In this document: piece by piece, positions 14,710 to 23,951 of the stretch
How the letters are laid out: each line of letters begins with the position of its first letter
Position numbering within the stretch: the first letter of the stretch is position 1
Origin: Deltaproteobacteria bacterium
GTDB taxonomy: Bacteria; Myxococcota_A; Polyangia; JAAYKL01
DNA length: 44,059 nt
Assembly (NCBI GenBank): GCA_029565915.1
Contig: JAKQNG010000039.1
Span: forward strand, 1-44,059
Reading direction: 5' to 3'
Program-made: the position numbers and the translations under genes
Notes under the pieces: generated by a model
What the model was told of the DNA's origin: nothing
Databases searched by the model: none
Seen by the model: only the letters and a program-made list of their open reading frames with translations

Positions 14710-16630
14710 ACCGGTTGAATTCCTCCTGCTGGCCCTGCTCGCGGGCTGCGGCAACGGCGACCCATCGACGGGCGCCTGCGGGTGGAACGGCGACGGGCGA
14801 CCGGTGGTCCTGCATGCGCTGGAGTGCCCCGCGGATTTCGACGTCCTCGCCGGGGAAGCGCCATCGACGGCCCTGCCCGCAAGCCGGTCCGTCCTGTTTC
14901 TGGTGGACCGCCGCGACGACCATCGCGTCCACTTCTTTGATTCCGTGCAGTACCGCCACTTCACTTATGCCCGCGACGTGCTCGGCGGATTTCCCGACCT
15001 CACGGCCTTCAACGCGGAGATGTACTACCAGCCCGGGCGCCGGTTGCTGCTCGGTACCCTCACCCACCACCTGGGCCCGGACATCCTGGCTGTTTCCATG
15101 GCGCCGGTGGACCGGGCCTCTCCGGAGGTGATTGGCGAGCTGTTCGCCGCAGTGGCGGAGGCAGTTCATTTCGAAGCGGACCTGCGCTGGCATCCGTCGT
15201 CCAACGCACTGGAAATGCCCTCCCGCCTGCCACCGGGGGTGCCGGTGGTTACCACTGCCGAAATTTACGAAGGGGCCACCTACCAGGGAATGCATCCGGG
15301 CGAAACCGTCGGCCGCGTCCGGCGCATCCGCCTCGATGATCTGGACGGCACCTGGGTTTCGCAGATGGACATTGTCGTGGTTGACCGCGTGCCCAATGAT
15401 ATCCCGGCTGTGGCGGGTCTCGTCACCGGTGAGTTCCAGACGCCCCTTTCCCACGTGAATCTGCTGGCAGCGGCCCGGGGCACGCCGAACATGGCCCTGC
15501 TGGGTGCCTTTGACGCACCGGACTTTGTGGACCGCGACGGCCGCTGGGTGCGGCTGGTGGTGCGGGCGGACGGCTACACGCTGGTGGACGCAACAGCCGA
15601 TGAGGCGGATGCTTTCTGGGCCGCGAGGCGCCCGTCTGAAACGCAGGTTCCCGCCCTGGACCTGTCCCTTTCCGAGTTCGTGAACCTCGACGACGTGGAT
15701 GCGTCAATGACCGCGGCCGTGGGTGGCAAAGCGGCCAATGCCGGCGAGCTGCGCAACATTGTGCCGCCCCTTCCCGTGCCCGACGGCTTTGCGATTCCCT
15801 GTTCCTTTTATGTGGACTTCATGCAGGCCAACGGCTTTGACAGCGACATCGAAGAGCTGATCGCCCGACCCGCTTTTCTGGAGGACGGACAATACCGCAT
15901 GGCCGCCCTGGCCAGCCTGCGGGAACGGATCCGGCAGGCGCCCGTTGATGCGGCCGTTGCGGCACAGGTGGCCGAACGGATTGCGCAGCAGATCGGCGAC
16001 GGCGTGTCCGTCCGGTTCCGCTCCAGCGCCAATGCCGAAGACCTCGCGGCCTTCAACGGCGCCGGACTCTACGATTCCCACACATACCATCCCGACGAAC
16101 CCGGCAGCGACTCCACCTTTGCGCTGCGCGCCGTCTGGGCCAGCCTGTGGAACGCCGCCGCCTTCGAAGAGCGGGAGTGGGCGAGGGTGGACCACCTGCA
16201 CTGCGCCATGGGTGTGCTGGTGCACCGCTCATTTCCCGATGACATCGAGGCGGCCAACGGCGTGGCGATGACCGACAATCCATTCGATCCTCCGCCCGAC
16301 GGGCAGGCGGCCTATTACGTCAACGTGCAGGCGGGCGCCGTCAGCGTCACCAATCCCGAACCGGGCGTCACCGCCGAGAGCTTCCTCTATTACAAGCCGC
16401 CGGCGGGGGGCGGTGAAATGACCGTGTTTTCCACGTCGAGCCTGACGGACGGCGAACCGGTGCTGTCGTTTGACGAAATCGGGACGCTGGTGGATGCCCT
16501 GCGAGCGATTCACGAACACTTTCAACCGCTGTATGGCGGTGAGTGGCCGTTTGCCATGGATGTGGAGTTCAAGTTCGAGCTGCCGGCGCGCACCCTCGTC
16601 ATCAAGCAGGCACGGCCCTGGCGTTTCTGA
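14693..16630 (+). CDS. PEP/pyruvate-dikinase-like lipoprotein with mobile-His and ATP-grasp domains
   Basis: This 645-residue protein has a lipoprotein signal (LLALLAGC, cysteine 19), so the product should sit outside the cytoplasmic membrane. Residues about 185-300 resemble the swivelling phospho-His domain of PEP-utilising enzymes (GEFQTPLSHVNLLAAARGTPN, with H254 as the phosphorylatable residue). The C-terminal part from about 340 is a PPDK/PEP-synthase ATP-grasp domain, with VGGKAANAGEL, VRFRSSANAEDL and the final IKQARPWRF landmarks of ATP binding. In PEP synthase the order is reversed: ATP-grasp first, His domain second. What donor would serve outside the cytoplasm is unclear, so the enzyme may act by binding only. 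It overlaps the upstream lipoprotein gene. Confidence 0.8.
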   Translation: MYRRSKPVEFLLLALLAGCGNGDPSTGACGWNGDGRPVVLHALECPADFDVLAGEAPSTALPASRSVLFLVDRRDDHRVHFFDSVQYRHFTYARDVLGGFPDLTAFNAEMYYQPGRRLLLGTLTHHLGPDILAVSMAPVDRASPEVIGELFAAVAEAVHFEADLRWHPSSNALEMPSRLPPGVPVVTTAEIYEGATYQGMHPGETVGRVRRIRLDDLDGTWVSQMDIVVVDRVPNDIPAVAGLVTGEFQTPLSHVNLLAAARGTPNMALLGAFDAPDFVDRDGRWVRLVVRADGYTLVDATADEADAFWAARRPSETQVPALDLSLSEFVNLDDVDASMTAAVGGKAANAGELRNIVPPLPVPDGFAIPCSFYVDFMQANGFDSDIEELIARPAFLEDGQYRMAALASLRERIRQAPVDAAVAAQVAERIAQQIGDGVSVRFRSSANAEDLAAFNGAGLYDSHTYHPDEPGSDSTFALRAVWASLWNAAAFEEREWARVDHLHCAMGVLVHRSFPDDIEAANGVAMTDNPFDPPPDGQAAYYVNVQAGAVSVTNPEPGVTAESFLYYKPPAGGGEMTVFSTSSLTDGEPVLSFDEIGTLVDALRAIHEHFQPLYGGEWPFAMDVEFKFELPARTLVIKQARPWRF

Positions 16631-16641
16631 AGACGGTTGGT

Positions 16642-17523
16642 TCAGTTGTCCTTGTCGTCCCGCCACATGTGCAGTTTCAGTTCGGCGGCGCGGATGCGGG
16701 CGTCCTTGTAAAACTGGCTGTCCGGATGACGGCGCATGAGGGTCTTGAGCACGGAGAGGGCTTCGTCCTTCTGGTAGGCGTCCTGGTGACTCATGGCGAG
16801 ATACCACAGGGCGTCGTCTGCCATTTCGCGGCTGAGGTATTCCTCTGATACCTTCTGCAGGATGGCAATGGCCTCCCTCGGTTTTCCCTGCAGGCGCAGG
16901 GCCTCGGCCATGTAGATGCGCGCGGCCTTGGCGTGGCCCGCATTGTCCTTGAGTCGCAGCGATTCGTTGAAGGCTTCGATGGCCTCGGGAAATTTCCTGG
17001 CGGCGAGCAATTCCATCGCGCGGATATACTGGGACATGGACAGGTCGTCCCGGAACCGGTTGATGGTGTCGTCGAGCAGCTTTTTTTCGAGGTAGGAAAA
17101 ACTGGCGGGATTGAGGGCTTCATACGCGGTGACGGCTTCCTGCCGACGGCCTTCGGTGATGAGCTGGTACAGCTCCACCAGATCTTTTTCTTCGACCCGG
17201 GCGCCGCCACCGGTTTCCTTGCGCAGTTCCTGCAGTTCCTTTTTTGCCTCGGCAGCCGCTTCCTCTGCCCGGTTCAAATCGTCCTGCAGCGATGCCTGTC
17301 GGGCATTGAACGCCACCTGGGCGCCGATGAACACCAGCACCGCAAACAGCAGGTAGGCGACAAAGGAATTCCAGAAGGCACCCCGCTCATAGTCCGCCTG
17401 GCGCCTGGCAACGGTCCGCACCTCGGCACTGAGGCTGTTGGCGAGGTTGTTCGATTTGATGATGAGCGCCCGCGCCTCGATGATTTCCTTCTCGATTTTT
17501 CGCAGTTCCGCAGGGCTGTCCAT
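16642..17523 (-). CDS. Membrane-anchored coiled-coil/TPR protein
   Basis: This protein of 293 residues starts with a helical N-terminus, has one transmembrane segment at about residues 54-70 (FVAYLLFAVLVFIGAQV), then an acidic/Lys coiled coil to about 110. TPR-like helices follow (AMELLAARKFPEAIEAFNESLRLKDNAG, EALRLQGKPREAIAILQK). No signal peptide precedes the first charged helix, so the TPR part is probably periplasmic, reached through a single pass. The layout resembles cell-division and envelope coordinators such as YbgF/CpoB, but the partner is unknown. It is divergent from rel. Confidence 0.72.
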   Translation of the reverse strand: MDSPAELRKIEKEIIEARALIIKSNNLANSLSAEVRTVARRQADYERGAFWNSFVAYLLFAVLVFIGAQVAFNARQASLQDDLNRAEEAAAEAKKELQELRKETGGGARVEEKDLVELYQLITEGRRQEAVTAYEALNPASFSYLEKKLLDDTINRFRDDLSMSQYIRAMELLAARKFPEAIEAFNESLRLKDNAGHAKAARIYMAEALRLQGKPREAIAILQKVSEEYLSREMADDALWYLAMSHQDAYQKDEALSVLKTLMRRHPDSQFYKDARIRAAELKLHMWRDDKDN

Positions 17524-17571
17524 GGGCTGAACAGTTATCAGAAGCCGGTGGGGGATTCCATCTTAAAAGAA

Positions 17572-17600
17572 TTGAAAGTTTTACCTGCGCGAAACATACT
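17572..17600 (+). promoter_or_regulatory. Sigma70-type promoter of rel
   Basis: TTGAAA, a 17-bp spacer and CATACT. Transcription would start near 17607, which supports the ATG at 17639 over the TTG at 17600. Confidence 0.55.
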
Positions 17601-17638
17601 TGAAGCGGGAGAGCCGCCTGAACGCGGGTCCATCGCGA

Positions 17639-19786
17639 ATGGCCAGAATCGAACACATCCTTGAGAGCTTCACGTTTCATCACCCGGACGGCGACCGGGA
17701 TATGATCATCCGCGCCTATGAATATGCCCTCGCGCGTCACGAAGGACAGCAGCGGCAATCGGGTGAACCGTACATTTTTCATCCAATGTCTGTGGCCAAG
17801 ATTGCAGCGGACATGGGGTTGTGCGAGCCGTCCATCTGCGCGGCCCTGCTCCACGACGTGGTGGAAGACACGGACACGAAGGTGGACGAAATCGGTGACC
17901 AGTTCGGCGACGACGTGGCGCTGCTGGTGGAAGGCCTGACCAAACTGGACAACGTGCAGTTCGTCCAGCGGGAGGAGCGGCAGGCGGAGAGTTTCCGCAA
18001 GATGCTCATTGCCACCGTTTCCGATATCCGCGTGCTGCTGATCAAACTGGCTGACCGCTTGCACAACATGTCCACACTGGACGCGCTGACGCCGGAAAAG
18101 CAGGAACGCATTGCCCAGGAGACACGGGATATCTACACACCCCTGGCGGGCCGACTCGGACTCGCCTGGTTGAAAGCGGATTTTGACGATCTGTGCTTCA
18201 AGTATCTGGAACCGGATGCCTACAAGGCCCTCGCGGAGGCGGTGAAGAGCACCCGCCGTCGACGCATGCTGTTCATCAACCGCATCAAGAAGGAACTTGA
18301 GGAAATGCTCCGCGAACGGGACATTCCCAATATTCAGGTCACGGGCCGACTGAAGAACCTCTACTCCATTTACATGAAGATGAGCCGCAAGGATCTGGAC
18401 TACGAAAAGGTCCATGACGCCATCGCGTTCCGGGTGGTGTGCGAGACGCTCGAACAGTGCTACCTGATTTTCGGACTGGTGCATGCGAAGTGGGTGCCCG
18501 TGCCCGGCCTGGTAAAGGATTACATCGCCATGCCCAAGGCCAATCACTACCAGTCGTTGCATACGACCGTTGTGAGCGACACGGGCGAGCGGATGGAAAT
18601 CCAGATCCGCACGCGGCAGATGCACGAAATCGCCGAGTACGGCATCGCCGCCCACTGGGCCTACAAGGAAGATCGACAGAACACCGAAAAAGATGTCTAT
18701 CTCTGGCTGCGGGGCATTCTGGAGAACCAGAGCGAGCTGAACGACTCGCGGGAATTTTTCGATTCGGTGAAGGTGGATCTGCTTCACGAGGAGGTGTTTG
18801 TCTTCACCCCCGCCGGTGAAGTCATCAGCATGCGCAACGGGGCGACGCCGCTGGACTTTGCCTATGCCATCCATTCGGAGGTGGGTCATCACTGCAAGGG
18901 CGCGTGGGTCAACGGCGTCATGGTTCCGTTTGATACGGTGCTGAAAAACGGCGACAACGTGGAGATTATCACCGCGGCGGATCAGCGGCCCAACAAGAAC
19001 TGGCTGCAGATTGCCAAGACCAGTCGGGCCCGCAACCGCATCAAGGCCTTTCTGCGGGTGGAGCAGCGGGAGCAGTCGCTGAAGGTGGGCAAAGGCCTGC
19101 TGGAGCGGGCGCTGCGCAAGAAAGGGATTTCCTTCAGCCGGGTAATGAAGTCCGGTGAACTGGACAAGCTGGCCTCCCGGTTCGGTTTTTCCAGCGGCAA
19201 CGATGTGGTGGCGGCCATCGGCTATGGCCGTCTCGATGAGAGCGCCGTGGTGTTCGAACTGCTGCCCGAGGAATCAAAGCAGGAATCCCGTTCCACCATT
19301 CGCGAAAGCGCGTTCGAAAAGCTGCTGCGGACCGTTCGCTGGCAGGATGACGGCATCGTGATCGACGGCGTGGACAACGTGATGGTGAATTTCGCCAAGT
19401 GCTGCAATCCGTTGCCGGGCGAACCGGTGGTGGGCTTTGTCAGCCGGGGCCGGGGCATCATCGTCCATCATCAGCGGTGTCCCCAGAGTTCCCACCTGGA
19501 AGCGGACCGGCAGATCCGGGTGCACTGGGCGCAGAACGCGGTGTCCCGTCGACCGGTGAAAATCCGCGTTGTCTCCGGCGATCGACCGGGTATCCTCGCC
19601 AGTCTCAGCAACTCGTTCACCGAGCGCAATATCAACATCACGTCGGTCCACTGCGACACGGACGACGCCAAGGGCGCCGTGAGCACGTTCATCTTTGCGG
19701 TGGACAACGCCGCCCAGCTCAATGAGCTCATTCGTGGAATTAAACAAATCAAGGGCGTCTACGAAGTCAGCCGCGTTCAGCTCTGA
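17639..19786 (+). CDS. rel: Bifunctional (p)ppGpp synthetase/hydrolase (RelA/SpoT type)
   Basis: This protein of 715 residues makes and degrades (p)ppGpp in response to amino-acid limitation or other stress. The N-terminal HD hydrolase has H48 (IFHP) and the H72-D73 pair (HDVVEDT). The synthetase region includes TGRLKNLYSIYMKMSRKD and the YQSLHTTV motif. TGS (VFVFTPAGEVISMRNGATPLDFAYAIH) and a C-terminal ACT domain (PVKIRVVSGDRPGILASLSNSF) complete the standard long Rel/SpoT plan. Both active-site signatures appear intact, so a single enzyme probably serves both functions. Its stop lies 5 bp from that of the next, convergent gene. Confidence 0.95.
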   Translation: MARIEHILESFTFHHPDGDRDMIIRAYEYALARHEGQQRQSGEPYIFHPMSVAKIAADMGLCEPSICAALLHDVVEDTDTKVDEIGDQFGDDVALLVEGLTKLDNVQFVQREERQAESFRKMLIATVSDIRVLLIKLADRLHNMSTLDALTPEKQERIAQETRDIYTPLAGRLGLAWLKADFDDLCFKYLEPDAYKALAEAVKSTRRRRMLFINRIKKELEEMLRERDIPNIQVTGRLKNLYSIYMKMSRKDLDYEKVHDAIAFRVVCETLEQCYLIFGLVHAKWVPVPGLVKDYIAMPKANHYQSLHTTVVSDTGERMEIQIRTRQMHEIAEYGIAAHWAYKEDRQNTEKDVYLWLRGILENQSELNDSREFFDSVKVDLLHEEVFVFTPAGEVISMRNGATPLDFAYAIHSEVGHHCKGAWVNGVMVPFDTVLKNGDNVEIITAADQRPNKNWLQIAKTSRARNRIKAFLRVEQREQSLKVGKGLLERALRKKGISFSRVMKSGELDKLASRFGFSSGNDVVAAIGYGRLDESAVVFELLPEESKQESRSTIRESAFEKLLRTVRWQDDGIVIDGVDNVMVNFAKCCNPLPGEPVVGFVSRGRGIIVHHQRCPQSSHLEADRQIRVHWAQNAVSRRPVKIRVVSGDRPGILASLSNSFTERNINITSVHCDTDDAKGAVSTFIFAVDNAAQLNELIRGIKQIKGVYEVSRVQL

Positions 19787-19791
19787 GGGGA

Positions 19792-22257
19792 TCAGCGCAG
19801 GAGCGCCCGGCAGTTCCGGACGAATTCTTCCGGTCCCTGTCCCTCGGCGCACCGGCGGTAGGCATCTCTCGCGACGTCTTCCGCATCCCGCTGCTGGTTG
19901 ATCCAGCCGATGACCAGCCAGGCCCTGGCGTTGTCGGGGGCGAGTTTTACCGCGCGCTCTGCGAATTCCAGCGACTGGTCCTGGAATTTTTTGGCTTCCA
20001 TGGTCATGAGGGCAAATTCCGTCAGCGCTTCGATGCCCCGGGGATGGATGTCGACGGCGTTCAGCAGGAGTTCCATTTTCTGCCGGCGGTTCGGTGTCTT
20101 CTGCGCATCGGCCAGCAGCTGGTCGTACTGGGCCTGCTGCTCCGCCGTCAGCGCGACCGGCGGGGGCTCGACCGGGGCGGAGGGCGTCTCCACGGGATCA
20201 CCTGCCGCGACCGGCGGGAGCACCGGCGTCTCTACGGTGGGGGCCGGGTCCGTGGCCGGCGGGGCCGGTTCGAGGGTGTTGGCGGGTGTTGTCTCTGACG
20301 TGTTTTTGGACGGTTCCCTGCGGATGACCGGTGCCGTGTCGTAATCCTTGACACCATCCATGTCCCGCAGGAGGAAACCGGCGGCGCCGGCGCCAATGAC
20401 CAGGATGGCCACGGCGGCGATCTGCCATCCACCGCGTCTCCGGGGCCGCACTATCGGTTCGTCCCATTCCCCGTCATCGGGGACGGGAAGTACCCGGGCT
20501 TCGTCCGGTTCGACGACAGGTGCCGCGGCATCGCCGGCAGGGGGCGGCGTCGGTGCGGGTTCCGGCGCTGCGGGTTCGGGCGCCGGGGTCTTTTCGGGCG
20601 GTGCGGGTTCCTTCGGTGGTGGAACTTCCTTTGACGGCGCAGGTTCCAGTTCCGGCACAGGCGCGGCGACAGGGACCGGCACAGGCGCAGAGACAGGGAC
20701 CGGCACCACGGCCGGACCGTGGAGCATCGTTTTCGTTTCGCTCATGGAGAGGGGCCTGGGCAGGGCAGTTGCCGGCGCCGGTTTGACACCGGGAGGCGGA
20801 TTGGTCGTCCGTCCCGCCGAAGTCAATTTCACCTGGCCGATCACCGCAGCCGCTGCGGCAGCGTCGCGTTTCACCGGCGAAAGGGTGTCCATCCGGTTGC
20901 CACCTTTCGCCGCAGCCGTATCTTCGCTCAGATTCCGGGCCGCCTCCTGGGGCACCGCATAGGAGCCGGTACTCGTCAGGGAATCATCGCCCGCGTCGTC
21001 GTTGTCCGGCGGCGGCGGTGCAACCGACGTGCGGGAGAGGGCCGACACAAAGCTGCTCTGCAGGGCGGGGCGGTGTTCGGCTTCCCGGGGCGGTGCGGAC
21101 GGTTTCATCCGGATGGTTTCCATGATGGATGGCCCATCGGCGGTGCGGGACGGCGTGGCCGGTGGGGGAACGACAGACCGGGTGCCTTCCGTCGGATGGG
21201 TCGGTTGCCAGGAGTCGGGTTCTTCCGCGTGGGATTCCCCGTGGCCGTCCGTCGTCAGCATGTCCCCGTCCGGATGGCCGTCGAGCAGGTCATCTCCGGC
21301 TTCGTGGGAACCCACCACACCCATGTCGCAGATCAGGCCTTCGAAATAGAGTTTGGTGATGATGGTCAGCGCTTCGAGGTCGCCGAGGGGGCAGAGATCC
21401 ACCACCTCCATCAGTGTCCGTTCGCCGTTGAAGTGTTTCAGCAGGGAGTTGATTTCGTCCGGAATCTCGCCGAGGCGTTCGGCCAGCAGTTCGTCGTCGA
21501 TGTCGAAGATCGACGTCAGCGGCGGCAGCTGTTCCTGCAGGCGCCCCCATTCGTCGAGCCGGCGCATGCCTTCCATGAGGAGTCCCTGGGTCGACAGGGT
21601 GATGTGGTCTTCGCGGTTGACGGCCTTGAACTCAATGCGGAAGGTGCCTTCGGACCAGACGAGCATCCGGTAGACGGCCTCGTCGCCTCGCCGGCTGCGG
21701 GTTTCCGCGTCGATGACCTTGCCGTTCTTGAAAAAGATTTCGCCTCGCTCGGCGTCCCGTTCCACCGAAATGACACCGGATTTCTGGCTGATATCGATGG
21801 TCTGAATCAGGTCTACGATGCCCATGTCCTGAAGGTTGCCCGAAAACTCGGTTTTCGAACCGCGGGTTTCGAGGCGCTCCCGCTGGCGGCGCTGCATGAC
21901 GAGTGACACGCGGGCGAGGATTTCCCGGATGAAGATGGGCTTGGTGAGATAGTCCTCGACCCCTTGCTCGAGGCCGCGGATTTTGTCTTCGATGGATTTG
22001 CGGGCAGTGAGGAACATGACCGGAATGTCCGCCCACTCGGGCTTTTCCTTCAGTCGCTCAATCAGCTCGAACCCGTCCATTTCCGGCATGAGGGTTTCGG
22101 TGATGATCATGTCCGGCGCGGATATCCGGATTTTTTCCAGGGCGTCCACACCGTTGGCCGCCCGGGTGATGCTGAACCCGGCCTTTTTCAGGCTCACTTC
22201 GAGCACCCGGAGGCTCTTCGGATCGGAATCAACTATGAGTAGATGCTGCTTTGCCAC
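19792..22257 (-). CDS. Receiver-like + DUF4388 + transmembrane + TPR protein
   Basis: The 821-residue protein begins with a response-regulator receiver (LLIVDSDP at 6-13, LTARK, YLTKP). The phospho-acceptor position is glutamate E54 (IITETLMPEMDG) instead of aspartate, so the receiver is probably locked or signals without phosphorylation. A DUF4388/PATAN domain follows (FSGNLQDMGIVDLIQTI...GEIFFKNGKVIDAETRSRRGDEA), then a helical region. Next comes a long Pro/Ala/Glu-rich linker, a transmembrane helix at about 635-655 (IAAVAILVIGAGAAGFLL), more linker, and TPR-like helices at the end. This would place the sensor-like domain inside the cell and the TPR domain outside. TTGACA lies upstream. Confidence 0.8.
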   Translation of the reverse strand: MAKQHLLIVDSDPKSLRVLEVSLKKAGFSITRAANGVDALEKIRISAPDMIITETLMPEMDGFELIERLKEKPEWADIPVMFLTARKSIEDKIRGLEQGVEDYLTKPIFIREILARVSLVMQRRQRERLETRGSKTEFSGNLQDMGIVDLIQTIDISQKSGVISVERDAERGEIFFKNGKVIDAETRSRRGDEAVYRMLVWSEGTFRIEFKAVNREDHITLSTQGLLMEGMRRLDEWGRLQEQLPPLTSIFDIDDELLAERLGEIPDEINSLLKHFNGERTLMEVVDLCPLGDLEALTIITKLYFEGLICDMGVVGSHEAGDDLLDGHPDGDMLTTDGHGESHAEEPDSWQPTHPTEGTRSVVPPPATPSRTADGPSIMETIRMKPSAPPREAEHRPALQSSFVSALSRTSVAPPPPDNDDAGDDSLTSTGSYAVPQEAARNLSEDTAAAKGGNRMDTLSPVKRDAAAAAAVIGQVKLTSAGRTTNPPPGVKPAPATALPRPLSMSETKTMLHGPAVVPVPVSAPVPVPVAAPVPELEPAPSKEVPPPKEPAPPEKTPAPEPAAPEPAPTPPPAGDAAAPVVEPDEARVLPVPDDGEWDEPIVRPRRRGGWQIAAVAILVIGAGAAGFLLRDMDGVKDYDTAPVIRREPSKNTSETTPANTLEPAPPATDPAPTVETPVLPPVAAGDPVETPSAPVEPPPVALTAEQQAQYDQLLADAQKTPNRRQKMELLLNAVDIHPRGIEALTEFALMTMEAKKFQDQSLEFAERAVKLAPDNARAWLVIGWINQQRDAEDVARDAYRRCAEGQGPEEFVRNCRALLR

Positions 22258-22294
22258 ATCAATGCCTGTTGCACGCGGTGAAAATCTGACCTTT

Positions 22295-22323
22295 CCTTAA
22301 TCGCTTTACAATGATCATGTCAA
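22295..22323 (-). promoter_or_regulatory. Possible promoter of the receiver-DUF4388 gene
   Basis: A consensus TTGACA on the minus strand is followed 17 bp later by TTAAGG, a poor -10. The -35 is strong, the -10 doubtful. Confidence 0.35.
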
Positions 22324-22487
22324 CCCGGGCGAGCAGCGTCGGCGGCGGGAATTCTTCCACGCACGATTTCAACATTCTTGAAAACTCCTTGACGAAAACG
22401 CCCGGCCTCTTGTACCACAATTCAGTCACAGGTTGATATATTTATCGGAACAGGTCAGACGTTCATCAGAACCAAGGAGGATGAGCA

Positions 22488-22886
22488 GTGATTCGAAAAA
22501 TCGCGACAGTTGGAATGGTGGTTCTCGCGGCGGCGCTGACGGGTTGTGAGAAGCCTCTCAGCATCACGGACGTGAACCCCAAGACCGGAAACATGGTCGG
22601 CGGCGAGCCGGTGGAGATCATCGGAACCGGATTCCACTCGAACATGGGTATTTCCGTGTATATCGGCAGCAACAAAGTGGATACGGTTTCCATTCAGGGT
22701 GAAAACAAGCTGACGGTGTCCACGCCGGTGGGCAACGAAGAAGGGCAGGTGGATATCCGCGTTGTCACCGATGACGGTCAGGAGTTTCTGCTGCCCCGCG
22801 TTTTCACTTACGTCAAGGGCTCTGCCAGCGGGATGGATATCCGGCAACTCGGCGAGCGCAAGAGCATGCGCGACAAGCCCGAATAG
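22488..22886 (+). CDS. Small TIG-domain lipoprotein
   Basis: This protein of 132 residues has a signal and lipobox (AAALTGC, cysteine about residue 20), then one TIG/IPT Ig-like domain (VNPKTGNMVGGEPVEIIGTGF..., VDTVSIQGENKLTVSTP, ending VFTYV). Such domains bind surface ligands or act as spacers. The start is GTG after AAGGAGGATGAGCA, a strong Shine-Dalgarno. A TTGACG element lies about 100 nt upstream (22389). The gene converges on the FHA-GGDEF gene. Confidence 0.8.
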   Translation: MIRKIATVGMVVLAAALTGCEKPLSITDVNPKTGNMVGGEPVEIIGTGFHSNMGISVYIGSNKVDTVSIQGENKLTVSTPVGNEEGQVDIRVVTDDGQEFLLPRVFTYVKGSASGMDIRQLGERKSMRDKPE

Positions 22887-22923
22887 CCATCTCCCCTCGT
22901 TTTTTCTGACAATTCAGAAGTGT

Positions 22924-23817
22924 TCAGCTGCAGACCCGGTTGCGGCCTTCCCGTTTGGCCCGGTAGAGCTGTCGATCGGCCATCTGAATGAATGTGTCGG
23001 CACTGATATCTTCGCCCCGGATGGAGGCCACACCCATGCTGATGGTGATCCGGATCGGCATGGAGCCGAAGTCCACGCGGGAGTCTTCCACCATGCGGCG
23101 CAGCGTCTCGGCATATCCCACGGCGGCATCCAGGGGAGACTCGGGAAGAAGGATGGCGAATTCCTCACCGCCCCAGCGGGCGAAGACTTCGTCCTTCCTC
23201 GTCCGTTCGCGGATGATACGGGTGAGGTGCGCGAGAACGGTGTCGCCGGCGAGGTGTCCCCGGGTGTCGTTCACGGATTTGAAGTGGTCGATATCGAACA
23301 TGATGAGGGACAGGTGTCGTTGATATCGAGCGGCGCGGGCGGTTTCCCGTGCCAGCTCATCGAGGAAATACCGCTTGTTGCAGATGCCCGTCAGTCCGTC
23401 GATGATGGTCATCCGGTAAATTTCTTCGTGATAGGCCGACTCCACGTCCGAACCCACCAGATACTTGAAAATCGCGTCGCCGATTTTGATCTGGTCACCC
23501 TGGGCGAGGGGATGGGAGATGATCTGCTGGTTGTTCACGAAGGTGCCGTTCGTGCTCTGGAGGTCTGACAGAAAGCGGCTGGCGCCGGTCACGCTGAGGC
23601 TGGCGTGGCGGCGGGACACGGCGGTGTTGTCCACCACGATGTCGCAGGCGGCGTCCCGGCCGATGAACATGGTGGTGTTTGTCAGTTCCCACTTTTTGCC
23701 CATGGTGGGCCCGGGTGGATAGATCTGTACGATGGCGTCCTGCCGATGGATGCCGGCGGGCGACGGATTGCTGATGTCGATCCGGGTCTTGTCCGAGTTG
23801 TCGTCATATACAGTCAT
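22924..23817 (-). CDS. FHA-domain diguanylate cyclase (GGDEF)
   Basis: This protein of 297 residues has an N-terminal FHA domain (IGRDAACDIVVDNTAVSRRHA..LQSTNGTFVNN, about 52-95), expected to bind phospho-threonine peptides. It is followed by a GGDEF domain with the active signature RWGGEEF, so it probably makes cyclic-di-GMP. The product-inhibition site appears changed: the residues before the active site read RKDE where RxxD is usual. ATG 23817 was selected, as the FHA domain begins about 30 residues later. The kinase at 33738 is a candidate source of phosphorylated ligand; that link is inference. Confidence 0.87.
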   Translation of the reverse strand: MTVYDDNSDKTRIDISNPSPAGIHRQDAIVQIYPPGPTMGKKWELTNTTMFIGRDAACDIVVDNTAVSRRHASLSVTGASRFLSDLQSTNGTFVNNQQIISHPLAQGDQIKIGDAIFKYLVGSDVESAYHEEIYRMTIIDGLTGICNKRYFLDELARETARAARYQRHLSLIMFDIDHFKSVNDTRGHLAGDTVLAHLTRIIRERTRKDEVFARWGGEEFAILLPESPLDAAVGYAETLRRMVEDSRVDFGSMPIRITISMGVASIRGEDISADTFIQMADRQLYRAKREGRNRVCS

Positions 23818-23853
23818 GATCTGCTTCTGCCTTGTCCCGCGAGGGCCAGCGAC

Positions 23854-23867
23854 GTTTTGATCAAAAC
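23854..23867. promoter_or_regulatory. 14-bp perfect palindrome between FHA-GGDEF and ybeY
   Basis: GTTTTGATCAAAAC lies 37 nt upstream of the GGDEF start and 85 nt upstream of ybeY. It could be an operator, but no regulator is linked. Confidence 0.35.
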
Positions 23868-23951
23868 AGCATTCGGCGCCGGGATGCAATGAATAACCTT
23901 CGGGGAGCAGAAAACGTTTTCCCGGGGCGAGGAACCGGATAAGGTTGCGCC

